Source of the DNA: Sphingomonas taxi
Lineage (GTDB): Bacteria; Pseudomonadota; Alphaproteobacteria; Sphingomonadales; Sphingomonadaceae
Direction of reading: 5' to 3'
DNA: 64,000 nucleotides
NCBI RefSeq assembly: GCF_000764535.1
Contig: NZ_CP009571.1
Coordinates: 3,596,001-3,660,000, forward strand
In this document: in pieces, positions 17,679 to 26,872 of the stretch
Numbering within the stretch: the stretch's first letter is position 1
Layout of the letters: each line of letters starts with the position of its first letter
The notes under the pieces: generated by a model
What the model was told of the DNA's origin: nothing
The model's input: only the letters and a program-made list of their open reading frames with translations
The model's database searches: none
Made by a program: the position numbers and the translations under genes

Positions 17679-19073
17679 ATGAACAAGCTATTCGACTCCC
17701 CCGACGCTGCCGTCGCCGATATCGCGGACGGCGCGACCGTCGCGATCGCCGGGTTCGGGGTCGGCCACAGCTATCCCAACAGCCTGACCGTCGCATTGCG
17801 CGATCAGGGGGCGACGCATCTGCGCGTGGTCGCCAATTCGCTCGGCGGTGGCGGCCAGCACCGGCCGCAGATCCTGGTGGAGAACGGCCAGGTCGACGCG
17901 GTCGTCCTGTCGTTCTCGGCCCGTCCCGGCATCGCCTCGCCCGAGGAGGCGCTGGTCGCCGAAGGCAAGCTCGACCTCGAAATGGTGCCGCAGGGCATTC
18001 TGGTCGACCGCCTGCGTGCCGCGGCGGCGGGGCTGCCCGCCTTCTATAGCCCCGTCACGGTCGGCACGCCGCTGGCCGATGGCAAGGAAGTCCGCGATTT
18101 CGACGGCAAGGCGTATGTGCTCGAACGCAGCCTGCCGGTCGATGTCGCGCTGATCCGCGGCTGGCGGGCCGACCGCTTCGGCAACGTCCAGTTCCGGGGC
18201 AGCAGCGCACATTTCCACGCATCCTTCGCCAAGGCCGCCCGGCTCGCGATCGTCGAGGTGCAGGAGATCGTCGAACCGGGCGTCATCGCGCCCGACCAGA
18301 TCGATCTGCCCGGCATATTCGTTCATCGCGTGGTCCAGTCGACGATCACGATCGGGGCGAGTGCAGGGCGGATGGGACGGCGCGCCCCCGAAAGCGGGCG
18401 CGACTATCTCGGCAAGCCGGCGCTGTCCCGATCGGCGATCGCGCGGCGTGCCGCGGCGCTCGTTCCCGATGGCAGCTACATCAATCTCGGCTCGGGTCTG
18501 CCGACGCTGGTGGCGGGTCATATCCGCGGCCGCGAGGTCTTCTTGCATGCCGAAAACGGCGCGCTGGGCTATGACCTGCTCGACGATCCCGAGGACTATG
18601 ACCCGGACTTCTTCGACGCGGCGGGCAATTTCATCCGGCTGCGGTCCGGCGGCGCGGTGTTCGAAAGCGTCGCGTCGTTCGAGATCGCGCGGTCGGGCAA
18701 GCTGTCCGCGATCATGCTCGGCGCCTATCAGGTCAGCGAGGCCGCCGACCTCGCCAATTGGGCGACGCCGGGCCAGCAGGGTGGCGGCATCGGCGGCGCG
18801 ATGGATCTGGCCGCATCGGGTGCGCCGGTGATCGTGGTCATGGAGCATACCGACAGCAAGGGGCGCCCGAAGCTGGTCGCCGACTGTGCCTATCCGCTGA
18901 CCGCGCCGGGCTGCGTCACGACGATCGTCACCGATCTGGCGCTGTTTCAGTGGCGCGACGGTCGCTTCGTCGTCGAGGAGATCGCGCCAGGATTCACCCG
19001 GGAGGACATCCGCGGCCTGACGCCGATGCGGTTCGATTTCGCCGCCACCCTTGGCGTGCTGGGCGAGGGCTGA
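17679..19073 (+). CDS. family I CoA-transferase, fused alpha and beta subunits
   Basis: 464 residues from ATG 17679; the frame is open far upstream but overlaps the MFS gene. Residues ~1-220 are the alpha part (DGATVAIAGFGVGHSYPNSLTVALRD, the G-x-G loop is unusual in lacking the second Gly-Gly of SCOT). Residues ~245-464 are the beta part with catalytic glutamate E292 in LHAENGALGYD. Transfers CoA from an acyl-CoA donor to a carboxylic acid. Because pcaI/pcaJ are present separately at 48668-50013, this fused enzyme probably serves a different acid, perhaps an upper-pathway intermediate or released side chain. Carries the shared 16-bp element upstream. Confidence 0.88.
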   Translation: MNKLFDSPDAAVADIADGATVAIAGFGVGHSYPNSLTVALRDQGATHLRVVANSLGGGGQHRPQILVENGQVDAVVLSFSARPGIASPEEALVAEGKLDLEMVPQGILVDRLRAAAAGLPAFYSPVTVGTPLADGKEVRDFDGKAYVLERSLPVDVALIRGWRADRFGNVQFRGSSAHFHASFAKAARLAIVEVQEIVEPGVIAPDQIDLPGIFVHRVVQSTITIGASAGRMGRRAPESGRDYLGKPALSRSAIARRAAALVPDGSYINLGSGLPTLVAGHIRGREVFLHAENGALGYDLLDDPEDYDPDFFDAAGNFIRLRSGGAVFESVASFEIARSGKLSAIMLGAYQVSEAADLANWATPGQQGGGIGGAMDLAASGAPVIVVMEHTDSKGRPKLVADCAYPLTAPGCVTTIVTDLALFQWRDGRFVVEEIAPGFTREDIRGLTPMRFDFAATLGVLGEG

Positions 19074-19095
19074 TGCGCGCCGGCCGATCGTCGCG

Positions 19096-19111
19096 GTACA
19101 CGCAGCGGACC
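19096..19111 (+). promoter_or_regulatory. shared 16-bp element, copy B (TonB receptor)
   Basis: GTACAC-GCAG-CGGACC, same orientation as the receptor gene and 225 bp before its ATG, farther than other copies. Lies in the 263-bp gap after the CoA-transferase; the rest of that gap is AT-richer near 19265-19290 (CTATAAAAC), a possible core promoter. Confidence 0.5.
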
Positions 19112-19336
19112 ATGATGTGTCGACACTTCCCGTTGCGCAGGCCGGAGCATAGCCTTTCTACTATGATCTAGCGAACCGTTCATCTCCAATAGTCGGATGG
19201 TTCCGCAGGGAAATGTCCGGCTTGCGGCCAAATTGAACTCCGGCGGCAAATCGTTTCTGCGCCGCTTAATGCGAACAAAACTATAAAACGGCCGCAAGTG
19301 TTTGAAGCGGCGTGCAAAAACATGAGAGGATATTCG

Positions 19337-21742
19337 ATGGCCCGTTGTGTGGGAGGCCTGCTCGCGCGCGTCAGCGTGAGCGCTCTGTTGCTTGGCATAG
19401 CCGCGCCCAACGTGGCGTTCGCACAGTCCGCGACCCCGTCGGTACCCTCCGCCACGACGCCGTCGGTATCGACGGACGGACAGGTCCAGCCACAGGCCCG
19501 GTCGGGCACGGCCGCCGCCGCCCCGGCACCCACGTCGCAGACCGCGCCGCCTGCCAACAGCGATATCATCGTCACCGCACAATTCCGTTCGCAGCGGCTG
19601 CAGGATACGCCGCTGGCGATCACCGCGATCAGCGCTGCCGACCTCGAGAAGCGCAACCAGACGAGCGTCGTCGATCTCGCCGGCAACGCGCCCAACATCA
19701 CGATCCTGAAAGGCGGGTCGGGCTATGGCCTGACCCCGACGATCAGCATTCGCGGCGTCGGTGCCGGCGATTATAATTTCGCGCTGAGCCCCGCTGTCGG
19801 CGTCTATCTCGACGATGTCTATATGCCGACGTTGTTCGGTTCCGCGTCGGATCTGGTCGATATCGATCGCGTCGAGGTCCTGCGCGGGCCGCAGGGGACG
19901 CTTTCGGGCAAGAATTCCGTTGGCGGTGCGATCAAGATCTTCTCGAAAGCTCCGGACAACGATTTCGGCGGCGTCGTCGAGGGCGGATATGGATCCTACG
20001 ATACGGTGCGCCTGCGCGGGGCGATCAACATCCCCATCGTCAAGGATACGCTGGCGCTGCGGATCACTGGCGCCTTTTCGCGCGAGGACGGCTATCTCAC
20101 CCGCATCGATTACGGCTGCCGCTTTCCCAATTCGGGGATAGCCGCGACGACGACCGCATCGAATTGCGTGCTGGGCAAGGAGGGCGGCACCAATCACCGT
20201 GGCATCCGCGGCCAGCTGCGCTGGACGCCGACCGCTGCGCTGCAAGTCGATCTCAGCGCCGATTATACGAAGATCGACGACCAGCCCGCCGCGACCAAGC
20301 TGACCTATGCGCGTAACCCGCAGAACATCCCGCAGACGAACTTCGCGCAATTCCTGACCGACGCGCGGTTCGTCAACTACGCGACCAATTGCGTCGCCGA
20401 ACTTGGCTATTGCCAGCCGTCGGTCGCGAAGTCCGATCCCTGGGGCGTGTCGGCGCGGGTCAGCTACGATTTTGGGCACAAGCTGTCGCTGGTCTCGATC
20501 TCGGCCTATCGCGCCTATACCGCGCGCTTCACCAGCGACGGCGATGCCGGCCCGCTGACCGCGCTGCAGCAGGACAACCAGCTCAAATACCGGACGTTCA
20601 CGCAGGAACTGCGGCTGAACGGGTCGCTCGGGTCGCTCGACTGGACGCTCGGCGGCTTCTACTCCACCGATCGCGGCGTCCAGGCCGGGCGACAGAACGT
20701 CGGTTACGTCGGGGTGCCGTTTCCGCCCTTCGCGCAATTGTCCGATTTCAACCAGAACGACGTCATCACGGCGAGCAGCCTCGCGGGCTTCGTCCACGGC
20801 GTGTATCACTTCAACGACAAACTCAACCTGACGCTCGGCTATCGCCGCACGCACGACGCGCGCGACTATACGTTCAACCGGACCGCCAATACCCCGGCGG
20901 CCGATCTGGCGGCGTCGATCAACGGAACGACGAGCCGGTTCCGCGGCAACTCCAACGATTACCGCGCGACGCTCGACTATCGCTGGTCGAACCAGATCCT
21001 GACCTATGCCACCTTCTCCACCGGCTTCCGCGGCGGCGGCATCAATCCCCGTCCGTTCGTGGCCAGCCAGGTCGTGCCATTCGGACCGGAGCGCCTGAAG
21101 AATTACGAGATCGGCATGAAGACCGATCTGTTCGACCGGCGACTGCGATTGAACGCCAGCGCGTTTTACGATCGCTACAACGACATCCAGGAAACGATCA
21201 CCAGCGGCTACGGCGGTTTTCCGATCTCGGCAGTGCCGGTCAATTCGGGCGATGCGACGCTGAAGGGCGTCGAACTCGAAATGAACGCGCGCCCGTTCGG
21301 CGCGCTGCAGCTCGACGGTTCGGTAAGCTACATCAAGTTCGACTTCACGCGCCTGTCGGCCGATGCGCTCGCCTCGGGGCTGACCAGGGACATGGTGTCG
21401 CCGTTCACCCCATCGTGGAAGGCGAGCCTCGGCGCGCAATATGCGGTCGACCTCGATCGCTTCGGGGTGCTGACGCCGCGTCTCGACGTCAACTACCAGT
21501 CGTCGCTCTACACGCAGGCGGTGAACAACGATCGCAACAAATTGCAGGCGTTCACCGTGCTCAACGCCAAGCTGAGCTATGCGCCGCGGGATTCGGCCTG
21601 GCTGTTCTCGATGGCGGTCACCAACGTCACCGACAAATATTATTTCGTGAACATCGACGACACGTATCAGGGGACGGGAACGACCCGCGCGACGCCGGCG
21701 CGGCCGCGGACCGCATTCTTCTCGGTGAAGCGGACGTTCTGA
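19337..21742 (+). CDS. TonB-dependent outer-membrane receptor
   Basis: 801 residues from ATG 19337, preceded by AGAGGA six bases upstream; two earlier in-frame starts (GTG 19298, ATG 19322) lack a ribosome site. Signal peptide MARCVGGLLARVSVSALLLGIAAPNVAFA. The plug starts at DIIVTAQFRSQRLQDTPLAITAIS, includes ISIRGVG and VEVLRGPQGTLSGKNSVGGAIKI; the 22-strand barrel ends FSVKRTF with terminal Phe. No STN domain and no adjacent FecIR, so it is controlled by ordinary regulators. Sphingomonads use such receptors for aromatic and plant compounds; sitting inside the island with the shared element, it likely imports the island's substrate. Confidence 0.92.
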   Translation: MARCVGGLLARVSVSALLLGIAAPNVAFAQSATPSVPSATTPSVSTDGQVQPQARSGTAAAAPAPTSQTAPPANSDIIVTAQFRSQRLQDTPLAITAISAADLEKRNQTSVVDLAGNAPNITILKGGSGYGLTPTISIRGVGAGDYNFALSPAVGVYLDDVYMPTLFGSASDLVDIDRVEVLRGPQGTLSGKNSVGGAIKIFSKAPDNDFGGVVEGGYGSYDTVRLRGAINIPIVKDTLALRITGAFSREDGYLTRIDYGCRFPNSGIAATTTASNCVLGKEGGTNHRGIRGQLRWTPTAALQVDLSADYTKIDDQPAATKLTYARNPQNIPQTNFAQFLTDARFVNYATNCVAELGYCQPSVAKSDPWGVSARVSYDFGHKLSLVSISAYRAYTARFTSDGDAGPLTALQQDNQLKYRTFTQELRLNGSLGSLDWTLGGFYSTDRGVQAGRQNVGYVGVPFPPFAQLSDFNQNDVITASSLAGFVHGVYHFNDKLNLTLGYRRTHDARDYTFNRTANTPAADLAASINGTTSRFRGNSNDYRATLDYRWSNQILTYATFSTGFRGGGINPRPFVASQVVPFGPERLKNYEIGMKTDLFDRRLRLNASAFYDRYNDIQETITSGYGGFPISAVPVNSGDATLKGVELEMNARPFGALQLDGSVSYIKFDFTRLSADALASGLTRDMVSPFTPSWKASLGAQYAVDLDRFGVLTPRLDVNYQSSLYTQAVNNDRNKLQAFTVLNAKLSYAPRDSAWLFSMAVTNVTDKYYFVNIDDTYQGTGTTRATPARPRTAFFSVKRTF

Positions 21743-21760
21743 ACCGGTGTCTACCGGCGC

Positions 21761-21776
21761 GTACACGATACGGACG
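21761..21776 (+). promoter_or_regulatory. shared 16-bp element, copy C (first flavin monooxygenase operon)
   Basis: GTACAC-GATA-CGGACG, a perfect match to the island consensus, ending 91 bp before the monooxygenase ATG, same orientation. A second short motif, TCGACCTACC-A-TC at 21809-21821, recurs downstream of copy A (17603-17614), hinting at a common promoter part. Confidence 0.6.
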
Positions 21777-21867
21777 CCGCCCGGTTGCCGATGTCGCCGC
21801 CCCCCGGATCGACCTACCATCACGCCAACGACCGAGCACATACTCGGGCAGTAGGATGAGGTTTTCC

Positions 21868-23088
21868 ATGGCTACCGCAATTGCACCCGCGCTTCGCGCC
21901 CTCGTGCCGCCCGAACCCGAACTGACGCCCGAGGCCATGATCGCGCGTGCGCATGCGATGATCCCGACGCTGCGCGCGCGGCAGGCGCAGGCGGAGGCGG
22001 CGGGTCGCCTGCTCGAGGAGACCAATCGCGACTTTCTGGGAGCGGGGTTCTACCGGATCGTGCAGCCGCGCCGCTTCGGCGGTTATGAATTCGGGCTGCC
22101 GACCTATGTCCGCGTCATGATTGAGATCGCGCGCGGCTGCCCGTCGAGCGGCTGGGTGCTCGCGCTGGTGTCGGGCCATCCGATCATGCTCGCCGATTTC
22201 GACGAGCGCGCGCAGGAAGAGGCCTATGGCGACGACGGCGACTATCGCTGTCCGTCAGTCGGCTCGCCGGTGCCGGTCAAGCCGGAGAAGGACGGCTTCC
22301 GCGTCAGCGGCGCGTGGGACTATACTTCGGGCTGCGACATATCGACGCATGCGATGGTCAGCGGCCTGATCCCCGACGGCAAGGGCGGCATGACCGCGCG
22401 CCTGATGCTGGTCGACCGCGCCGACTATACGATCGTCGACAATTGGCGCATGATGGGGATGCAGGGCACCGGATCGCGGCAGGTCGTGGTGAAGGACGTG
22501 TTCGTGCCTGGCTATCGCACCGCGCCGATGGCGATGTGGCTGGCGCGGGGCGAGAATGCCGCGCACGCCAATCCGATGTACAACGGCCGCAAGGGCTCGT
22601 TCTTCCTCATCGAACTGGGCGCGGTCGTCGTCGGCACCGTCAAGGGCGCACTCGATCTGTACGAGGATATCTGTCGCACCAAGACGATGCGCTTCCCGCC
22701 GAAGGTGTTCCTGTACGAAAGCCATGAGTTTCAGCAATATTTTGGCGACGCCCAGGCCAAATTGGACGCGGCCGAGGCGCTGTTGCTCAAGGTGACCGAG
22801 CACTACGTCGAGGCGTGCAGTGCCGATCCGGTCACCGGTGGCGACTTCAGCGAGGAAACCGATCGCCGGCTGTTCGCCGCCGCGCAGGAGGCCTGCAAGA
22901 TGGCCTGGGATGCGCTGGAGATCATCTTCACCACCGCGGGAACCAGCATCGGCCAGCGCGATTCGATGTTGGCGCGCATCTATCGCGACGCCAGCGTGCA
23001 GAAGACGCATTTTGTCCAGCAGAGGTCGCGCACCGCGGTGAACGCCGCCCGCCTGCACTTCGGCCTGTCGCCGCTGACGCCGTTCTGA
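21868..23088 (+). CDS. acyl-CoA-dehydrogenase-like flavin monooxygenase (group D, HsaA/HpaH-C2 type)
   Basis: 406 residues. N-terminal helical part, beta domain (GFRVSGAWDYTSGCDISTHAMVSGLI, then GTGSRQVVVKDVFVPGYRT) and a C-terminal helical bundle ending SRTAVNAARLHFGLSPLTPF. No acyl-CoA catalytic Glu pattern; the WDYTSGC signature belongs to oxygenase components of two-component phenol hydroxylases, which use reduced FMN or FAD supplied by a separate reductase. The reductase at 40003 is the likely partner. Would hydroxylate a phenolic ring. First gene of a six-gene plus-strand operon to 26849. ATG 21868 chosen; ATG 21856 is an alternative. Confidence 0.85.
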   Translation: MATAIAPALRALVPPEPELTPEAMIARAHAMIPTLRARQAQAEAAGRLLEETNRDFLGAGFYRIVQPRRFGGYEFGLPTYVRVMIEIARGCPSSGWVLALVSGHPIMLADFDERAQEEAYGDDGDYRCPSVGSPVPVKPEKDGFRVSGAWDYTSGCDISTHAMVSGLIPDGKGGMTARLMLVDRADYTIVDNWRMMGMQGTGSRQVVVKDVFVPGYRTAPMAMWLARGENAAHANPMYNGRKGSFFLIELGAVVVGTVKGALDLYEDICRTKTMRFPPKVFLYESHEFQQYFGDAQAKLDAAEALLLKVTEHYVEACSADPVTGGDFSEETDRRLFAAAQEACKMAWDALEIIFTTAGTSIGQRDSMLARIYRDASVQKTHFVQQRSRTAVNAARLHFGLSPLTPF

Positions 23089-23091
23089 GCC

Positions 23092-23868
23092 GTGGCCATC
23101 GCATCGGATCCGACCGCCGGCGGCGCCACGCCGGACCCCGATCACGTGCGCGACGAATTCCGCCGTCGCCGTGGTCATTGGCATGACGATTGGGAGGCGA
23201 TGCTCGCCTATTCGCCGGCCTATGTCGCCGCCTATCTCGATTTCTCGGTCTATGCTGCGGAGCGCGGCGCGCTGACGCCGCGGTTCATCGAATTGCTGTA
23301 CGTCGCGACCAATTGCACGCCGACGCATATGTTCGATCGCGGCCTGCGCAATCACGCGCGTCAGGCGCTGGCGATGGGCGTTACCCGCGACGAGCTTTTG
23401 TCGGTGGCGGCGACCGTGAGCGCAATGGGGATCCACTCCTATCTGCTCACCGCACAGGCGGTGACCGATCTGGTGCCCGAGGCGGGGACGGAGGCGGATC
23501 CGCATGCGATCCAGCGGGCATTCGACGCGCATGCCGCGCTGTTCGGCGAGGTTCTCGACGATGTCGACGTCGCGGTTCGCGTCGATCCGGACTTCTACCT
23601 GCACTGGCTCAATTTCGTCGCCGCCCCCGTGCGCGGCGCCAAAGCGGGGCTGTCGGCCAAGGAGGCGCATCTCATCTCGCTCGCGGTCCACGCGCAATGC
23701 ACGCAGCTGAACGCGGCCGGGGTGCGACATCACGCCCGCGCGGCGATCGCGCACGGGGCGAGCGTCGAGGAAGTGCTCGACGTCGGGCGGTTGATCTCCA
23801 GCATGGGCATCCATGCGATGGTCTTCGCGCTGCCGATCATCAACGATCTCACCGGGCTGGATTCGTGA
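23092..23868 (+). CDS. tandem carboxymuconolactone decarboxylase (CMD)-domain protein
   Basis: 258 residues from GTG 23092, three bases after the monooxygenase stop. Two CMD repeats are visible: residues ~45-115 (RFIELLYVATNCTPTHMFDRGLRNHARQALAMGVTRDELL) and ~165-245 (EAHLISLAVHAQCTQLNAAGVRHHARAAIAHGASVEEVLDV). The AhpD-type CxxC redox pair is absent, so a peroxidase-reductase role is unlikely. CMD proteins with this layout occur in aromatic operons with unknown jobs (decarboxylation, hydrolysis or chaperone-like). One of three CMD-family proteins in the island. Confidence 0.82.
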   Translation: MAIASDPTAGGATPDPDHVRDEFRRRRGHWHDDWEAMLAYSPAYVAAYLDFSVYAAERGALTPRFIELLYVATNCTPTHMFDRGLRNHARQALAMGVTRDELLSVAATVSAMGIHSYLLTAQAVTDLVPEAGTEADPHAIQRAFDAHAALFGEVLDDVDVAVRVDPDFYLHWLNFVAAPVRGAKAGLSAKEAHLISLAVHAQCTQLNAAGVRHHARAAIAHGASVEEVLDVGRLISSMGIHAMVFALPIINDLTGLDS

Positions 23869-23870
23869 CG

Positions 23871-24596
23871 ATGGGAAGCGATTTCGCTTATACCGGCGGC
23901 GGCGTGTCCGCCCGGGGCTATTATGCCGAACCGGCGACGCGCGACATCCGTGGCGCGGTGCTGGTCTTTCCCGAGGCGCCCGGCATCGGCGGCCATGTGC
24001 GACGGCGCGTCGACGCGCTCGCCGCGGCCGGTTATGCCGCGCTGGGCGCGGACCTGCACGGCAGGGGGCGACTGGCCGAAGGGCATGACGAGGCCCGCCG
24101 CTGGGTCGAGGCGCTGAAGGCCGATCCCGCGACCCTGATCGCGCGCATGGAAGCGGCGCTCGCCGCGCTGGTCGCGAGATGCGGTGTCGACGATCGACGC
24201 GTCGCGCTCGCCGGCTATTGTTTCGGCGGCTGGTGCGCGCTCGAACTGGCGCGCTCGGGCGCGGCGGCGGGCAGCGTCACCTCGTTCCACGGCTCGGTCG
24301 CCAGCGCGCGCGGCGTCGACGGCCTGATCGGCCGGTCCGTGCTGGTCTGTACCGGCGATGCCGATCCGTTCGTGCCGGCCGACCAGCTTGCTGCATTCGG
24401 CGCCGCGGTGCGCGGCGTGCCGGTCGATTACCAGCTGTGCGTCTATGGCGGGGTCGGCCACGGCTTCACCGACCGCGACGCACCGACCATGCCGGGCTTC
24501 GCCTACGACGCCGCCGCCGACCGGCGATCCTGGCGATCCTTCCTGCATCTGCTCGACGACCAGATGACCGCTGCCGACGTGAGGACGACGCAATGA
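23871..24596 (+). CDS. dienelactone hydrolase family protein
   Basis: 241 residues from ATG 23871 (GTG 23865, overlapping the previous stop as GTGA, is an alternative). Alpha/beta hydrolase with the family's cysteine nucleophile C117 in GYCFGGWCALELAR, the acid in CTGDADPFVPADQL and the base in GVGHGFTDRDAP, giving the Cys-Asp-His triad of dienelactone hydrolases. Opens lactone rings or hydrolyses enol lactones formed after ring cleavage; maleylacetate or a related acid would be the product if the substrate is a dienelactone. Its stop overlaps the SDR start (ATGA). Confidence 0.88.
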   Translation: MGSDFAYTGGGVSARGYYAEPATRDIRGAVLVFPEAPGIGGHVRRRVDALAAAGYAALGADLHGRGRLAEGHDEARRWVEALKADPATLIARMEAALAALVARCGVDDRRVALAGYCFGGWCALELARSGAAAGSVTSFHGSVASARGVDGLIGRSVLVCTGDADPFVPADQLAAFGAAVRGVPVDYQLCVYGGVGHGFTDRDAPTMPGFAYDAAADRRSWRSFLHLLDDQMTAADVRTTQ

Positions 24597-25420
24597 CGAG
24601 TTTCGATGGCCAGACGATCCTGATCACCGGCGCGGCGACCGGGATCGGGCGCGCGACCGCCCGCAAGCTGGCCGATCTCGGCGCGCGTCTGGTGATCGTC
24701 GATCTGGACGGCGACGGCGCGGTCGCGGCCGCCGCGTCGCTGCCCGGCGATGCGCGCGGCTATCGCTGCGACGTGCGCAGCGACGCCGACGTCGACGCGC
24801 TGCGCGCCGTCGTGCTCGCCGAATGCGGCGGTGTCGACGTCCTGGTCAACAATGCGGCCAAGCCGCCGGTGACCGGGCCGCTCGCCGACACCGATATCGA
24901 GGTGTGGCGCGACGCCCTGGACGTCAACGTCCTGGGCTATGTCCGGATGATCCGCGCCTTCCTGCCGCATATGGTCGCGCGCGGCACGGGGCGGATCGTC
25001 AACACCGCGTCCGGTCTCGCGCTGCTGCCCGATCCGCCGACCCGCTTCATGGGGCCGTATATCGCCTCCAAGGGCGCGCAGCTGGCGATGAGCTATGCCT
25101 TCGCGCATGCGCTCGAGGATACGGGCGTGACGCTGTCGGTCTTTTGTCCAGGCTTGACCGCAACCTCGGACCGCCCCGGCGGACCGCCGCCGGCGGGTGT
25201 CGGCGCGCCCACCCTCGACGATTTCCGTCGCGGCGTGCCGGCGCGGCGCGCCCGCCCCGCGACCGCCGACCATGCCGCGCAGACGTTCGTCGACGGGCTG
25301 CTCAGCGGCGAATTCCTCACCTGTTCGCAGGAAGGCTATCACAGCGATCTCGTCGACTTCGCCTCGGCCAATCTCGATCCCTATTCGATCGTGCGCCAGG
25401 CGCAGGCCGAGGCGGCCTGA
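24593..25420 (+). CDS. short-chain dehydrogenase/reductase
   Basis: 275 residues. Rossmann nucleotide site TGAATGIG (residues 12-19), acidic D at the end of strand 2 (VIVDLDGDG) favouring NAD over NADP, NNAAKPP motif, catalytic Ser in NTASG and YIASK (Tyr-Lys). Substrate unknown; would oxidise or reduce an alcohol/ketone or dihydrodiol in the upper pathway. Translationally coupled on the 5' side and three bases from the next gene, so firmly part of the operon. Confidence 0.9.
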   Translation: MTSFDGQTILITGAATGIGRATARKLADLGARLVIVDLDGDGAVAAAASLPGDARGYRCDVRSDADVDALRAVVLAECGGVDVLVNNAAKPPVTGPLADTDIEVWRDALDVNVLGYVRMIRAFLPHMVARGTGRIVNTASGLALLPDPPTRFMGPYIASKGAQLAMSYAFAHALEDTGVTLSVFCPGLTATSDRPGGPPPAGVGAPTLDDFRRGVPARRARPATADHAAQTFVDGLLSGEFLTCSQEGYHSDLVDFASANLDPYSIVRQAQAEAA

Positions 25421-25422
25421 CG

Positions 25423-25995
25423 ATGGGGCGCCTCCGCTATCTCGACAACGCTGATCTCGCCCCGGAATTCCAGGACATTCCGCGGATGAAGTCGAACATC
25501 ACGCGCGCCGTCGCGCACAGCCCGAAGCTCGCGCGGCTGGTCGCGGGGCGTGGCATGTACCTGCGCCACGACAGCGGGCTCGACGCGCGATTGCGCGAAC
25601 TGGCGATCCTCCAGGTCGGCTATTCGACGCGTTCCGCCTACGAATGGGCGCATCACGTCGACGTCGCGCTGTCGTTCGGCGTGACCGAGGACGATATCCG
25701 CGCGATCGCGACCGAGACCGCGGGGGAAACCTCGCATCTGGAGCCGCTGGCGGTGGCCGTGCTGGCGGCGACGCGAACGCTGACCGACGACCTGATCCTG
25801 CCCCAGCCGCTGTTCGATACGTTGGCGGCGGCGCTGCCCACCGATCAACTCGTCGATCTGCTCGTCGCGATCGGGGAATATAACGGCCTCGTCCGGGTCA
25901 TGGCGGCGATCGAGATCGATCTCGAGCCCGAATACGTCCGCTATCTCGACCGCTTCCCGCTGGCGTCCCCCTCCATTTCAGCAAAGGAATCCTGA
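25423..25995 (+). CDS. carboxymuconolactone decarboxylase family protein
   Basis: 190 residues with one CMD/AhpD-like helical domain: LDARLRELAILQVGYSTRSAYEWAHHVDVALSFGVTEDDIRAIATE. The Y-E-W-x-H-H pattern replaces the CxxC of AhpD, so this is the non-redox branch often found next to hydroxylases and dehydrogenases in degradative operons. Function not known. Stop overlaps the next ATG (TGATG). A paralogue with the same YEWTVHAALA core lies at 35407. Confidence 0.8.
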   Translation: MGRLRYLDNADLAPEFQDIPRMKSNITRAVAHSPKLARLVAGRGMYLRHDSGLDARLRELAILQVGYSTRSAYEWAHHVDVALSFGVTEDDIRAIATETAGETSHLEPLAVAVLAATRTLTDDLILPQPLFDTLAAALPTDQLVDLLVAIGEYNGLVRVMAAIEIDLEPEYVRYLDRFPLASPSISAKES

Positions 25996-26849
25996 TGAAA
26001 CTGTTGAGCTTCAAGATCGACGGGCGCGAAAGCTTCGGCGCGGTGGTCGGCGACGAGGTCGTCGATCTCGGCCGCCGGTTCGAGGGCCGCTTCGTGACCA
26101 TCGTCGACGCGCTCAGGGCCGACGCGCTGGGCGAACTGGACCGGGCCGTCGCGGGCGCGACCGGCGATCACGCGCTGGCAGACATCGAGTTTTTGCCAGT
26201 GATCCCGAACCCGCCCAAGATCATCTGCATCGGCGTGAACTACGAGACGCACCGCAACGAGATCGGTCGCGATCCGAGCGCCAAGCCAATGGTGTTCGCG
26301 CGCTTTCCGATCAGCCAGGTCGGTCACGGCGAGCCGATGATCGCGCCGCCCGAATCCGGGACCTACGATTATGAAGGCGAGATCGCGGTCATCATCGGCA
26401 AGCCCGGACGGCGCATTTCGCAGGCGGATTGCTGGGACCATATCGCCGGTTACGCGCCGTATAACGACGGCAGCATCCGCGAATGGCAGCGCCATACGCC
26501 GCAGTGGGGGCCGGGCAAGAACTGGTACAAGACCGGCGCGTTCGGCCCGTGGATGACGACGCGCGGCGAGATCGCCGACGATCAGGATCTGCACCTGAAA
26601 ACCCGCCTGAACGGGGTGGAGGTGCAGAATGCCAAGAGCAGCGACATGATCTTCAAGATCCCCGAGCTGATCGAATATTGCTCCACCTTCATCCCGCTGG
26701 AAGCGGGCGACGTCATCGTCACCGGCACGCCGGGCGGTGTCGGGGTTCGGCGGGAGCCCAAGTTGTTCATGAAGGACGGCGACGTGGTCGAGGTCGAGAT
26801 CACCGAGGTCGGCGTCCTCAGCAACCCGATCAGGGCGGAAGCCGTCTGA
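25995..26849 (+). CDS. fumarylacetoacetate hydrolase (FAH) family enzyme
   Basis: 284 residues, the size of two-domain FAH-superfamily hydrolases. The metal-binding core is present: IICIGVNYETHRNEIG, then YDYEGEIAVIIGKPGRRIS with two acidic ligands, and IVTGTPGGVGVRREP at the C-terminal side. Members cleave C-C bonds of acylpyruvates, hydrate dienoates or decarboxylate oxaloacetate-like acids with Mg2+ or Mn2+. Here it probably hydrolyses a ring-cleavage product made by the VOC dioxygenase encoded opposite. AAAGGA precedes the start. Last gene of the operon; 23 bp from a convergent gene. Confidence 0.88.
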   Translation: MKLLSFKIDGRESFGAVVGDEVVDLGRRFEGRFVTIVDALRADALGELDRAVAGATGDHALADIEFLPVIPNPPKIICIGVNYETHRNEIGRDPSAKPMVFARFPISQVGHGEPMIAPPESGTYDYEGEIAVIIGKPGRRISQADCWDHIAGYAPYNDGSIREWQRHTPQWGPGKNWYKTGAFGPWMTTRGEIADDQDLHLKTRLNGVEVQNAKSSDMIFKIPELIEYCSTFIPLEAGDVIVTGTPGGVGVRREPKLFMKDGDVVEVEITEVGVLSNPIRAEAV

Positions 26850-26872
26850 TCAAACGGCACGGCGGGCGGCGG

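Noticed and set aside
18947..21841. A 964-codon minus-strand open frame opposite the TonB receptor
   Set aside because: Composition of an antisense shadow (Arg/Asp/Gln-rich, low hydrophobic pattern); the plus strand encodes a full receptor with signal peptide and terminal Phe.
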